Origin: Clostridiales bacterium
GTDB taxonomy: Bacteria > Bacillota > Clostridia > TANB77 > CAG-508
Reading direction: 5' to 3'
NCBI GenBank assembly: GCA_004553715.1
Contig: SFKP01000010.1
Location: forward strand, 1 to 64,000
DNA: 64,000 nt
Shown here: piece by piece, positions 53,946 through 63,638 of the stretch
Position numbering within the stretch: position 1 is the stretch's first letter
How the letters are laid out: every line of letters begins with the position of its first letter
Position numbers and translations under genes: made by a program
The notes under the pieces: generated by a model
The model's input: the letters and a program-made list of their open reading frames with translations, nothing else
What the model was told of the DNA's origin: nothing
The model's database searches: none

Positions 53946-54672
53946 CTAAAATTTTTTAATTATTATTAGAGTAATATTATCATATCCACCATTATCATTA
54001 GCTTTTTTTACTAACTCAGCTGGCGCTACTCTAATATCTTTTTGTACAATTTGTTTAATTTCCTCTTCTGAAACCATATTTGTAAGTCCATCTGAACAAA
54101 TAAGAAATGTATCTTCTTTTAAGAATCCCTTTACCATAACATCTGGCTCAGCATAAGCTTCACAACCTAATGCCTTCATTAACATATTCTTTTTAGGATG
54201 TTCTTCTGCTTCTTCTTTTGTTATAGTTCCATCTTTTACTAATTTTTGTACATAACTATGATCTGTTGTAATTTTTCTAATTATATCTTTTCGTATTCTA
54301 TAAATTCTGCTATCTCCAATATGACCAATATATGCTTTGTTTTCATATACTAAACATATTTCTAATGTGGTTCCCATTTTATCTAATGCTTCTTCTGATT
54401 TTGCCTTGTCATATACTAACATATTTGCATATTCTATTGCATCTCTGATTAATTTTTTCATATCTTCTGGGTTAGTGTGATCTGTTTTTTCTATATTATT
54501 TTTTATATATTTTGCTGCCGCTTCTGTTGCAAGTTTACTTGCAACTTCTCCACCAGTATAACCTCCCATTCCGATCTGCTAATATATACAAACCTAATTC
54601 ATCAGATACGAAATAATAGTCTTGATTGATATCTCTTAATTTACCAATATCTGTTTTTGTAAAGTTTCTCAT
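53946..54672 (-). CDS. prpC: PP2C-family Ser/Thr phosphatase, with +1 frameshift site
   Basis: The start ATG at 54672 overlaps the rlmN stop (ATGA) and reads MRNFTKTDIGKLRDINQDYYFVSDELGLYILAD, including the first metal-binding region. The zero frame then reads CGG (54571-54573) and loses the family. Skipping the C gives GMGGYTGGEVASKLA, the invariant DGMGG motif, then GTTLEICLVYENKAYIGHIGDSRIYRI, TTDHSYVQKLV, FLICSDGLTNMV and GGYDNITLIII. The repaired length is 241 residues, typical for PrpC/Stp. It reverses PrkC phosphorylation. An ATG at 54569 after the motif would drop the catalytic DG. Confidence 0.92.
54571..54573 (-). other. Putative +1 frameshift site CGG in prpC
   Basis: TTA GCA GAT CGG AAT in the zero frame; GCA GAT (C) GGA ATG GGA GGT restores the metal-binding motif ADGMGG. 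Confidence 0.82.
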
Positions 54673-55697
54673 TTATTCACCTCTTTTTTTCTAAGCTGAC
54701 CACATGCTGCATCAATATCAGAACCCAGTTCTCTTCTAATTGTCGCAACAATTCCATGTTCGTTTAAATAATCTCTAAACTTAATTATATTTTCATTTGT
54801 ACTTTTAGTAAATTTACCATTATCTATCTTATTTATTGGTATTAAATTTACATGACATAACATACCTTTAAGTAGTTTTATCAATTGTTTTGCATCTTCT
54901 AAATTGTCGTTATTGTCTTTTGCTAAAGCATATTCAAAAGATATTCTTTTATTTGTTTTTTCTATATAATACCTACAAGCCTTCATTAATTCTTCTATGT
55001 TATATGCATCATTTACAGGCATCATCTGGCTTCTTTTTTCATCTGTTGCAGCATGAAGCGATATTGATAATGTGCATTGTAATTTTTCATCTGCTAATCT
55101 ATAAATATTTGGCACTAATCCACTTGTTGATATACTAATGTGTCTTGCACCCATATTTATTCCTTTTGGATTATTTAATATTTTAATTGCCTTCATAACA
55201 TTATCGAAATTGTCTAATGGTTCTCCTATTCCCATAAAGACAAGATTTGAAATTTTTATGTTTTCGTCTCTTTCTATTGCCTGTAATTGTTCAATAATTT
55301 CTCCTGTCTCTAGGCTTCTTACAAATTTAATTCCTGTTGATGCACAGAATTTGCAACCCATTTTGCAACCGATTTGTGATGACACACATATAGTTTTCCC
55401 ATATTTGTATTCCATAAGTACGGACTCTATAGCATTTCCGTCTAATACATCAAATAGGTATTTTTTTGTGCCATCTTTTGAAGTTTGTTTTACTATTATT
55501 TTAAATATGTGTAATTCAAATTTTTCTTTTAATTTTTCTCTAAATGAATTTGGTAAGTTTGTCATCTCATCAAAGCTTTGTACATTTTCTTTATATAACC
55601 AATTAAATATTTGCTCTGCTCTATATTTCTTTTCTCCTAATTCCTGTACAATCTCTTGCAATTCATCTAAATTATAATTTTTAATGTTTGTTTTCAA
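54669..55697 (-). CDS. rlmN: 23S rRNA (adenine2503-C2)-methyltransferase
   Basis: The 342-residue radical SAM enzyme has CVSSQIGCKMGCKFCASTG (CxxxCxxC cluster), FMGIGEPLDNFDNV, ISISTSGLVPNIYRLAD, and the second catalytic cysteine in ELGSDIDAACGQLR. It methylates A2503 of 23S rRNA and A37 of some tRNAs. It leads the rlmN-prpC-prkC-rpe-pgsA group. Confidence 0.97.
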   Translation of the reverse strand: MKTNIKNYNLDELQEIVQELGEKKYRAEQIFNWLYKENVQSFDEMTNLPNSFREKLKEKFELHIFKIIVKQTSKDGTKKYLFDVLDGNAIESVLMEYKYGKTICVSSQIGCKMGCKFCASTGIKFVRSLETGEIIEQLQAIERDENIKISNLVFMGIGEPLDNFDNVMKAIKILNNPKGINMGARHISISTSGLVPNIYRLADEKLQCTLSISLHAATDEKRSQMMPVNDAYNIEELMKACRYYIEKTNKRISFEYALAKDNNDNLEDAKQLIKLLKGMLCHVNLIPINKIDNGKFTKSTNENIIKFRDYLNEHGIVATIRRELGSDIDAACGQLRKKEVNK

Positions 55698-55762
55698 ATA
55701 TATTCTTCCTTTTAATTTTTATACATTTTATCACATAAGAATCAACATTACAAGGTTTTGTT

Positions 55763-57658
55763 TTATGCAAGCAACCCTTTTTCTAATAATTTTTCTAATA
55801 CTATAATAAACATTGCGTGTGACCAACCAAGCCCTATTATCCAAGATGGTGATAATGAAGCATTATCTACTTGTTCTGATAAATAACCATTCATTCCACT
55901 AGTTTTTAGAACAAAGTCAAAGCATTCTTTCGCTTTTCTATTTTCTCCTGTTTCTAAATAGTATTCTGCCATCCACAATGTTGCTATTACCCATGGTTTT
56001 CCGCCCATATAATGGTCTTTGTCGAATCTTTTATATCCACCTGTATATGTTCTTAAGTTTAGATTTATATTTTCTACAGTATTTAAGATTTTCTTTTCTT
56101 TTGCAGAAAACATTTCAAATGGCACAACTAAACCTATTATGCTTATATCAATTAAGTCATCTTCTAAGTTCCTTTTAAAGGTCTTTCTTTGCTCATCATA
56201 GAAATTTTGTAATATAAATTCTCTAATCTGAACTTTCTTTTCTTTTAATGTTTCTTTATCTTTATTTACATTTTCTTGTTTTATTCTATTTTTCGTAAAG
56301 TCTTCTTTCAATTCTTCATAAATGTTTATCATAGAATCATAAGCTTTAAAAATGCTTGCTAATGAGTATAAATGCACTCCTTCATGCATTTCCCACAAAT
56401 CATAAGATGGCTGCATTTCTTCTTTTTTTATTACTTTTTCCATATATTTTTGTAAATAACTTATTGCTTTTTCGCACATTTTTAAATTTTCTCTTAAGAA
56501 CTTTTTATCTTTCATTCTTAAATAATGTTTATATACACCATATACTACTGAAGCTGTTTCATCTATTTGATATCCCCAACATGGAGCTAATCTTCCATCA
56601 GTAAAAAATCTTTGTTCCCACATTCCATTTTTACTTTGTGTATTTTTACAAAAATGTTTGTAAAATCTTTCAGTTTCTTTAGTCATGTTTAAGATATCCA
56701 TTGCATCTGTAATAAATACAGCATCACGAGGCCAACAATATGTATATCTTCCACATTTAGTTAACTTTTCATCTACCTCTACTGCTGCAGACATTCCACC
56801 TGTTTGTGAGTTTTGAAGTAATGGGTATAAAAGTATTGTTCTTTCATAAATTTCTCTAATCTTATTATTCCTTGGATTATCCTCTAAATTTAATGCTAAT
56901 CCATCATGAATTTTAAAATATTTTTTCCAATACTTTAAAGTTTGCTCATACTCTGTTTTAAAATCTATTTTTGTTATTCTGTTAATTGTTTTTTCTATTC
57001 CATCTAATCCTGTTTTATTGTCATCAATATATAGATATAATTCAAATTCCTTTTCTTCGTTTGGTCTTAATATTCCTAAATCATAGCTTATGCTAGAATC
57101 ACTGGACATTCCAACATAATCTTTGTCCCAAACTTGACCTTCATTTATATTTGCCATAGAGTTATTTATTTGTGAACTTTTAATCTTATTCTTAGAAAAT
57201 ACGCATAGTGAATAATCATGCATATATTGCAATAATGCATTATTTTTGCACAACCCACTAACTGGATTATTGTCTGTTGATATAAGTTTTGAATGGATTA
57301 AGAAATTTATATCTAAATCTATTATATTTTCATTTACAAATTTGTATCTTTTTACTAAAATATTTTCATTTATACATACAAAATCTGTTTGTGTTATTTT
57401 TAAATTAAAATATGTATTTACTATTTCTGTTTTTAAAATGTTTGTTTTATTTATAAACTTTTGATTATAAATATTATTTACATCATTATGAAGATATATC
57501 ATTCCAGAGTCATTTACTTTTACTCCAGTATGAAAGAAATCTATAAATTGTTTATAATCTGTAGTTGGATAAAACAGTCTTATTAATTCTCCTCGTTTTG
57601 TAAAACTTGCTGTTATATTATTATTTCCAATTACTGCATCATTAAAATATTTTTCCAT
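55763..57658 (-). CDS. GH15-like glucoamylase/glucodextranase family protein
   Basis: The 631-residue protein has an N-terminal beta domain (about 1-245) and an alpha/alpha barrel with the GH15 motifs CGRYTYCWPRDAVFITDAM (about 308-326), ARLAPCWGYQIDET-like sequence and YTGGYKRFDKDHYMGGKPWVIATLWMAEYYL. SYDLWEMHEG carries the likely catalytic acid (WE). It has no signal peptide, so it is probably cytoplasmic and acts on alpha-glucans or related sugars. The substrate is uncertain. It lies 9 bases after the beta-CASP gene. Confidence 0.85.
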   Translation of the reverse strand: MEKYFNDAVIGNNNITASFTKRGELIRLFYPTTDYKQFIDFFHTGVKVNDSGMIYLHNDVNNIYNQKFINKTNILKTEIVNTYFNLKITQTDFVCINENILVKRYKFVNENIIDLDINFLIHSKLISTDNNPVSGLCKNNALLQYMHDYSLCVFSKNKIKSSQINNSMANINEGQVWDKDYVGMSSDSSISYDLGILRPNEEKEFELYLYIDDNKTGLDGIEKTINRITKIDFKTEYEQTLKYWKKYFKIHDGLALNLEDNPRNNKIREIYERTILLYPLLQNSQTGGMSAAVEVDEKLTKCGRYTYCWPRDAVFITDAMDILNMTKETERFYKHFCKNTQSKNGMWEQRFFTDGRLAPCWGYQIDETASVVYGVYKHYLRMKDKKFLRENLKMCEKAISYLQKYMEKVIKKEEMQPSYDLWEMHEGVHLYSLASIFKAYDSMINIYEELKEDFTKNRIKQENVNKDKETLKEKKVQIREFILQNFYDEQRKTFKRNLEDDLIDISIIGLVVPFEMFSAKEKKILNTVENINLNLRTYTGGYKRFDKDHYMGGKPWVIATLWMAEYYLETGENRKAKECFDFVLKTSGMNGYLSEQVDNASLSPSWIIGLGWSHAMFIIVLEKLLEKGLLA

Positions 57659-57667
57659 TTGTATCTC

Positions 57668-59314
57668 CTATTCCTCTATAACTTTAACAATTTGTTGCTC
57701 AAGTTCTTTTATTTTATTGTTTATTTCTAGTATTTCTTCATCTTGTTTGTCACTTGTATATATATCATCTTTTATTATTTCTGCCATTTCTTCTAGTTCT
57801 TCTTTTAACGTTGCAAGTCTATCCATTACCTCTAATTTCAAGTATTTATATTTCTTAGTTTCATCTAATTCACCAATTAGAGTGATGACATTATCTAATG
57901 AGTATTGTTCTCCATAACCAGGAATAATTACTGGTATTTTAACACTTTCTTCTATCTTTGATTTTAATATTTTTTGTCCTTCTGGTTCTCCATGAACTAA
58001 GAAAATATTTTTTGGTTTTGTTATAAATGAGTATACAAAATTTAATAACCATTCTTGGTCAGCATGACCTGAATACCCTTCTATGTACTCTATTCTAGCA
58101 TTTACTGCAACCTCTTCGCCAAAGATCTTTACTTTTTTTTCTCCTCTTACTATTTTATCTCCCAAAGTCCCTGGTGCCTGGTATCCTACAAAAAGTATAG
58201 TATTATTTGGATTCCATAAATTGTGTTTTAAATGGTGTTTAATTCTTCCTACTTCGCACATTCCACTTGCTGATATAATAATTGCAGGAATAGTCATTTC
58301 ATTTAATGCTTTTGATTCTTCTGCTGTTCTTGTGAATTGTAGACCTGGGAATTCTAGTGGATTATCTCCACTTTCTATTTCTTTTCTTACATCTTCTTCG
58401 AATAAGTTAACATTCTGTTTAAATATCTCTGTTGCAGATATTGCAAGAGGACTATCTACAAATACTGGTACTTTCATTAAAGTTTCATATTTTCTTAAAA
58501 ATTCCTCATCATGTTTTCTTTCTTTTAACTTATTTAATTCATATAAAATTTCTTGAGTTCTTCCTACTGCAAATGATGGTATTATTACATTTCCACCTTT
58601 ATCTAAAGTTTCTGATACAATATCTAAAAATCTTTCTGCTTTTTCATCATTTCTTAGATGCAATCTTCCTCCATAAGTTGATTCCATAACAAGTATATCT
58701 GCATTTTCAATCATTGTTGGAGAATCTAATAATGGAATGTCATTATTCCCTAAATCACCTGTAAAAACAATCTTTTTAGTTTCACCATTTTCTGTTATCC
58801 ATATTTCTATTATTGCGGACCCTAACATATGTCCTGCATCATTAAATCTTACTGATATATTTTTGTCTAACTCAACTATTTCATCATAATTAACTGGCTG
58901 AAATATTTCTAAACATTTTATCGCATCTTGTGCAGTATAAATTGGAGGTCTTGGTGGCAAACCTTTTCTTTCTCTTTTTCTATTTTGCCATTCTACTTCC
59001 ATTTCTTGAATATGTCCACTATCTGGAAGCATTATTGAACATAAATCACATGTAGCTTTTGTTGCTATTACTGGATTTCTATATCCTTCTACATATAACT
59101 TTGGAATTCTTCCTGAATGGTCAATATGAGCATGTGTTAATAATACAAAATCTATATCTTGAACATTATAAGCAAAATCCTCATAATTTTCTCTTTCTTC
59201 TTGTGCCTTCCCTTGGTTTAGTCCACAATCTATTAATATTTTTCTTCCAGCTCCTTCTAATAAAAAATTTGATCCTGTCACCGTTTTTGCAGCTCCTAAA
59301 AATGTAATATTCAT
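57668..59314 (-). CDS. Beta-CASP metallo-beta-lactamase-fold RNA hydrolase
   Basis: The 548-residue protein has TVTGSNFLLEG, the zinc motif LTHAHIDHSGRIP (about 60-72), FNDAGHMLGSAII, VFTGDLGNNDIPLL, the beta-CASP motifs SFAVGRTQEILYEL and ASGMCEVGRIKHH, and VHGEPEGQ. These fit the CPSF/TTHA0252-type exonuclease group rather than RNase J. A C-terminal helical extension (about 470-548) is coiled-coil-like. RNA processing is the expected role. Confidence 0.88.
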   Translation of the reverse strand: MNITFLGAAKTVTGSNFLLEGAGRKILIDCGLNQGKAQEERENYEDFAYNVQDIDFVLLTHAHIDHSGRIPKLYVEGYRNPVIATKATCDLCSIMLPDSGHIQEMEVEWQNRKRERKGLPPRPPIYTAQDAIKCLEIFQPVNYDEIVELDKNISVRFNDAGHMLGSAIIEIWITENGETKKIVFTGDLGNNDIPLLDSPTMIENADILVMESTYGGRLHLRNDEKAERFLDIVSETLDKGGNVIIPSFAVGRTQEILYELNKLKERKHDEEFLRKYETLMKVPVFVDSPLAISATEIFKQNVNLFEEDVRKEIESGDNPLEFPGLQFTRTAEESKALNEMTIPAIIISASGMCEVGRIKHHLKHNLWNPNNTILFVGYQAPGTLGDKIVRGEKKVKIFGEEVAVNARIEYIEGYSGHADQEWLLNFVYSFITKPKNIFLVHGEPEGQKILKSKIEESVKIPVIIPGYGEQYSLDNVITLIGELDETKKYKYLKLEVMDRLATLKEELEEMAEIIKDDIYTSDKQDEEILEINNKIKELEQQIVKVIEE

Positions 59315-59323
59315 CTTTTCCTC

Positions 59324-60850
59324 CTATATAAATAATTTTATTTTCCTGTTTGGTTTTACATTTAAATCTACTATATTTTCAAAACAGATAGTCTTTTCTA
59401 AGCTTTTGTCTTCATAAATTTCAAAACATATTGACTTATCTTTCTTTACAGGTTTTAGCCAAATGCTTTCTAAATTTATTATTCCTATATCTAATATTTC
59501 AGATATTATTCTATAATTATCTAAAATATCTTGGCTAATTATATTTATTGTCTTTAAATTACACGCAACTGTAATTGCTTCTTTTTCTACTTCTGATATT
59601 GTTTTTGATACTTCTTTAATATCTTTTATTTTTGTGTCCTTCTTGATTAGTATATTTTTATAATATCTAATTTTATATATAATATCAGTAATATTCTTTT
59701 TTGTTTCAGCTATTTTTATCTTATCCTCAAACATTTTTAAAGTAGTTTCTATAAATCTATTTGTAATCTTTTCTTTGTTTTGAGTAGCATCTTCTAAATT
59801 AATATCATTTAAAAATCTTATATTGTTTTCTAAAGCCGTTTTTTCCTTTAAATAATTTTGGGGTTCAAGTCTTTTATTATTTTTTTCTAACTTCTCTTGT
59901 AAAAATTCTTTTCTTTGTTCTTGTAACTCACTAAAATCGCTTAAACTAAAGACTCTCTTTTCCTTTGGTAAGACTTTATTTTGTTCTATATATTCTTTTT
60001 TAAGTAGCATATCATCACTAAAAATCAATTCTATATTTGCTAATTCTTTTTCTATTGTAATTTTTTTTGATTTTAAATCTTCCAAAAATTTAGGTTTATC
60101 TAAAAGTATTTCTAAACTTTTTTCTTGCTCTGTTTTAATATTTATTAATCTTTGCTTTTCTGAAGTGTCATTTAATACCTTTTCTATTACAGCTAATTGA
60201 TATAATCTGTTTAAAAACCTATTTATATTTTGTTTATTTGAAAACTCTTTCATTTTTGTAATAATTTCTAAAATAGCATCATTGGTTGTAATTTCTTCTA
60301 AATTGACTACTAAATTTAAGCTTTGATATAAAAAATTTTTAAAGATATCTTCAATATTTTCTTGGTTAATATTCCAAGACCAACCATCAAAATCTCTTAC
60401 AATTTCAGACATATTAATTGCTCTGCCCATATTTAAAACTTCTGATACAGCAGGACTTATTATTTCATATTCTTCTGGGACTATATACTTGTTATCACTT
60501 ATCATAAATAAAGAATATACGATTGATGTTTCATTAGGATATGCTATTATTCCTTTTAATTCTTTACTTATTTTGCATTTTTTTAAGTCTTCATCTGCTA
60601 CTTTTGGTTTTACAATTTCTATTTTATTGCACTTGCTAATTAGGTCTATTATTTCTTCTATTATATCTTTCTTAGGCAAAACATTAACTTTTACTGTTTT
60701 ATAATCGTTATACCCTGCTTCTATCTTATATAATATTTCTAGCAAAATGTTTTTAGCATTTTCTGAGAAAGGTTTATTAGCTAATATTTCTTCTAGTAAT
60801 TTGCTATAATCTTTAATATTTAGTTTTGCAATAATATTTCCTTTCTCCAA
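59324..60850 (-). CDS. Uncharacterised coiled-coil protein next to ftsK
   Basis: The 508-residue protein is soluble. It has a mixed N-terminal domain (about 1-170, with DGWSWNINQENIEDIF) and a long helical, coiled-coil-rich middle (about 200-400, Lys/Glu/Leu-rich). The C-terminus is a small beta-rich domain (WLKPVKKDKSICFEIYEDKSL). I recognise no family. It begins 13 bases after ftsK and 9 bases before the beta-CASP gene, so it is in their operon. A structural or chromosome-related role would only be a guess. Confidence 0.6.
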   Translation of the reverse strand: MEKGNIIAKLNIKDYSKLLEEILANKPFSENAKNILLEILYKIEAGYNDYKTVKVNVLPKKDIIEEIIDLISKCNKIEIVKPKVADEDLKKCKISKELKGIIAYPNETSIVYSLFMISDNKYIVPEEYEIISPAVSEVLNMGRAINMSEIVRDFDGWSWNINQENIEDIFKNFLYQSLNLVVNLEEITTNDAILEIITKMKEFSNKQNINRFLNRLYQLAVIEKVLNDTSEKQRLINIKTEQEKSLEILLDKPKFLEDLKSKKITIEKELANIELIFSDDMLLKKEYIEQNKVLPKEKRVFSLSDFSELQEQRKEFLQEKLEKNNKRLEPQNYLKEKTALENNIRFLNDINLEDATQNKEKITNRFIETTLKMFEDKIKIAETKKNITDIIYKIRYYKNILIKKDTKIKDIKEVSKTISEVEKEAITVACNLKTINIISQDILDNYRIISEILDIGIINLESIWLKPVKKDKSICFEIYEDKSLEKTICFENIVDLNVKPNRKIKLFI

Positions 60851-60863
60851 AATTACACCTCTT

Positions 60864-63106
60864 TTATTGATTATCTTCTGTTGCTTGTGGCTTAGCCATT
60901 TTAAGTTCTTCCCATCTTTCCTTTGGCATTAATACTTGTCTTGGCTTACTTCCTTCATACCCTGAGATTATTCCTCTTTGTTCCATTTGATCTATTATTC
61001 TACCTGCTCTTGCATATCCTACTTTAAATCTTCTTTGAATAAATGAAGTAGAAGCTTGTCCCATATCAACTACAACATCAATTGCCTCCATAAGTAGTGG
61101 ATCTATTTCATCTTCTGCTTCTTCATCAAGTTCTTTATCAGTAGAATTTGCTTTTTCAATTTTTTCTAAAATGTCTTCATTATATGTTGCTCCACCATTT
61201 TCTTTTAGGAAACTTACTATTTTTTCTACTTCAGCATCTGATATAAATGCCCCTTGAATTCTTTGTGGTTTTAAAACTCCTGAAGGGAAGAATAGCATAT
61301 CACCTTTCCCTAATAATTTTTCTGCACCTGCTGAATCAATTATTGTTCTAGAGTCTACTTGTGAAGTAACCGCAAACGAAATTCTGCTTGCTATATTTGC
61401 TTTAATAATACCTGTAATTACATCTACTGAAGGTCTTTGAGTTGCTATAACTAAGTGCATTCCAGCTGCTCTTGCCATTTGTGCTAAACGGCAAATTGCA
61501 TCTTCTACATCTTTTGCTGCTACCATCATTAAGTCTGCAAGCTCATCAATGATAATTACTATTTGAGGAAGTTTTTCTTCTATTCCTTCTTTTTCTAATG
61601 CTTGATTATATCCTTCTATATCTCTTACATTTTTTTCTGCAAATAAATGGTATCTATTTACCATTTCTTGTACAGCCCAAGAAAGTGCTCCTGCAGCCTT
61701 TTTAGGATCTGTAACAACTGGTATAAGCAAATGTGGTATTCCGTTATAAACTGAAAGTTCAACTACTTTAGGGTCTACCATAACTAATTTTACTTCACTT
61801 GGTTTTGCTTTATAAATTATACTTGTAATCAATGTATTTATACAAACACTCTTACCAGAGCCAGTACTTCCTGCAATAAGCACATGTGGCATTTTTGCAA
61901 TATCTGATACTATAACATCTCCTGCTGCATCTTTTCCTACTGCAAAACTTAATTTTGATTTTGCTGTTTTAAACTCTTTGCTATCTATAATATCTCTTAA
62001 AACTACCATTTCTTTTTCTTTATTTGGTATTTCAATTCCTACAGCTTGTTTCCCTGGAATTGGAGCTTCTATTCTTATTGATTCTGCTGCTAAATTTAAA
62101 GCAATATCATCAGCTAATTTTGCTATTTTACTTACTCGTACACCTTCTGCTGGTTTTAATTCATATCTTGTAATTGTTGGCCCTACTGATACATTTTCCA
62201 CTTTTGCACTTACTCCAAAGCTATGCAGAGTTTTTTGCAATTTTGAAGCTGTTTCTGTCAACGCCTTTTTAGTGTTTTTTACATTAGTTTTTGAAGCATT
62301 TAAAAACTCTATTGGTGGAAATTCATAGTCTTTATCTTCAACAGTTATAGTATGTTCTAAAGTCAAAACCTCTTTAGATGTATCCTTTTTTTCTTCCTCT
62401 TGTTTTCTGAATAATGAATTTTCATTAACAATATTAATATTCATCTGTTCATCTGTATCTTTTAAATTTTTTTCTTTACTGTCTTTTTCTTCTTTAATAA
62501 TTATATTTTCAATTTTATCCTTTTTTATTCCAGCAATAATATTTGCTTTTTCTTCTTTTCTTTGTGTTTTCTTTGCTCTACTATTTCTTTTAATTTTTCG
62601 GCTGGTTTAATTCCATAAAGGAATATTGCAGTAATTACAGTAATTCCTATTGCAATTATTATTGCTCCTATTTTTCCTGTTAGCTTTATAAGTGCTACAG
62701 CAAGTAAAGCACCAAAAGCTCCTCCTCCGATATTGTTATTTCCTAATTGATAAGCTTCTGTAACTATTTCTTCAACATCTTTCGTATAATCAATGTGTGA
62801 AGTTATTACTGTTATTATTGCAGAAATACATATTAGCATTACTCCATATTGAAGCATTTTTCTAATAATAGATTGTTTATCTTCTTCACATGCAATAGAT
62901 ACTGCAACAGAAAAAGCACCTATTGGAATAAAATATTTTATCCATCCAAAAAGTCCTCCTATTACAGGGCTTAAGGTTTCACCCAGATATCCAGATTGAA
63001 CATATATTATTAATCCTAATAAAATGCTAATTACTATTAATATCACTACTTGTAAGTCTATTCCTACATCTTTCTTTTTTGTTTTTTTTCTTTTTTTATT
63101 TGCCAT
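60864..63106 (-). CDS. ftsK: DNA translocase FtsK/SpoIIIE, with frame break in an A-run
   Basis: The N-terminal frame has a basic start and four or five membrane segments (about 20-170). It ends in [11 protein letters not shown] near 62547-62551. The second frame continues the linker ([14 protein letters not shown]) and holds the motor: Walker [17 protein letters not shown], Walker [26 protein letters not shown], and the gamma domain ([25 protein letters not shown]). Adding one A to a five-A run joins them into about 747 residues. The sequence GAAAAAG is also close to a -1 slippery site, but a missing base is simpler. The protein pumps DNA at septum closure or into the forespore. Confidence 0.92.
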
Positions 63107-63130
63107 ATTTGCTCCTTATTATTAAAAAAT

Positions 63131-63168
63131 AAGTCAGAAACTCCAATTTTATTGACAATTCCTGACTT
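63131..63168 (-). terminator. Terminator between the coiled-coil protein gene and ftsK
   Basis: On the minus strand AAGTCAG pairs with CTGACTT (7 bp plus partial inner pairing), followed by ATTTTTT, just after the stop of the 63177-63635 gene. Confidence 0.75.
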
Positions 63169-63176
63169 TCAGATAT

Positions 63177-63635
63177 TTATTTTAGTTCTTTTCTATTGTT
63201 TTCTATTGTTGATATTGTATCATTTAAAGACACCATTATACCATTAATCGCTGACTCTAAATTAGCTAATATGCTATCTGCATAGTCTTTTGTTCCTTTA
63301 GAAATTTCTCTAGACATCTCGTTTGCTGTTTCGATTATTTCTGCTTTCTGTTCATAAGCTTTTCTTGTAATCTCATGTTCATCTATCATAGCTATAATTC
63401 TATTTTCAGCTTCTTTAACTATATCATCAGCTTCTTTTTGTGATTCTTGTAATATACGTTCACGCTCTTCTTTTACCCATTTTGCTTGTTTCAATTCATC
63501 AGGAAGCTTTAATCTTATTTCTTTAATTATTTCTAACACTTCATCTTTTTCTACAATTGTTTTCTCTGTAAAAGGTACTGTTTTACTCCTCTCCATTATA
63601 TCCTCTAATGTTTCTAATAGCGTAAAAATTTCCAT
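63177..63635 (-). CDS. Helical coiled-coil protein, possibly DivIVA- or ATP-synthase-b-like
   Basis: The 152-residue protein is almost all helix with heptad-like spacing (EERERILQESQKEADDIVKEAENRIIAMIDEHE). It begins MEIFTLLETLEDIMERSKTVPF. Proteins of this type are common next to rsmD or coaD in Clostridia and are often labelled ATPase or hypothetical. No enzymatic motif is visible. It lies 3 bases after rsmD and ends at a terminator. Confidence 0.7.
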   Translation of the reverse strand: MEIFTLLETLEDIMERSKTVPFTEKTIVEKDEVLEIIKEIRLKLPDELKQAKWVKEERERILQESQKEADDIVKEAENRIIAMIDEHEITRKAYEQKAEIIETANEMSREISKGTKDYADSILANLESAINGIMVSLNDTISTIENNRKELK

Positions 63636-63638
63636 GTT

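Noticed and set aside
57668..59314. RNase J
   Set aside because: The domain order and the C-terminal helical extension fit the CPSF-like beta-CASP group better, and the RNase J C-terminal domain is absent.
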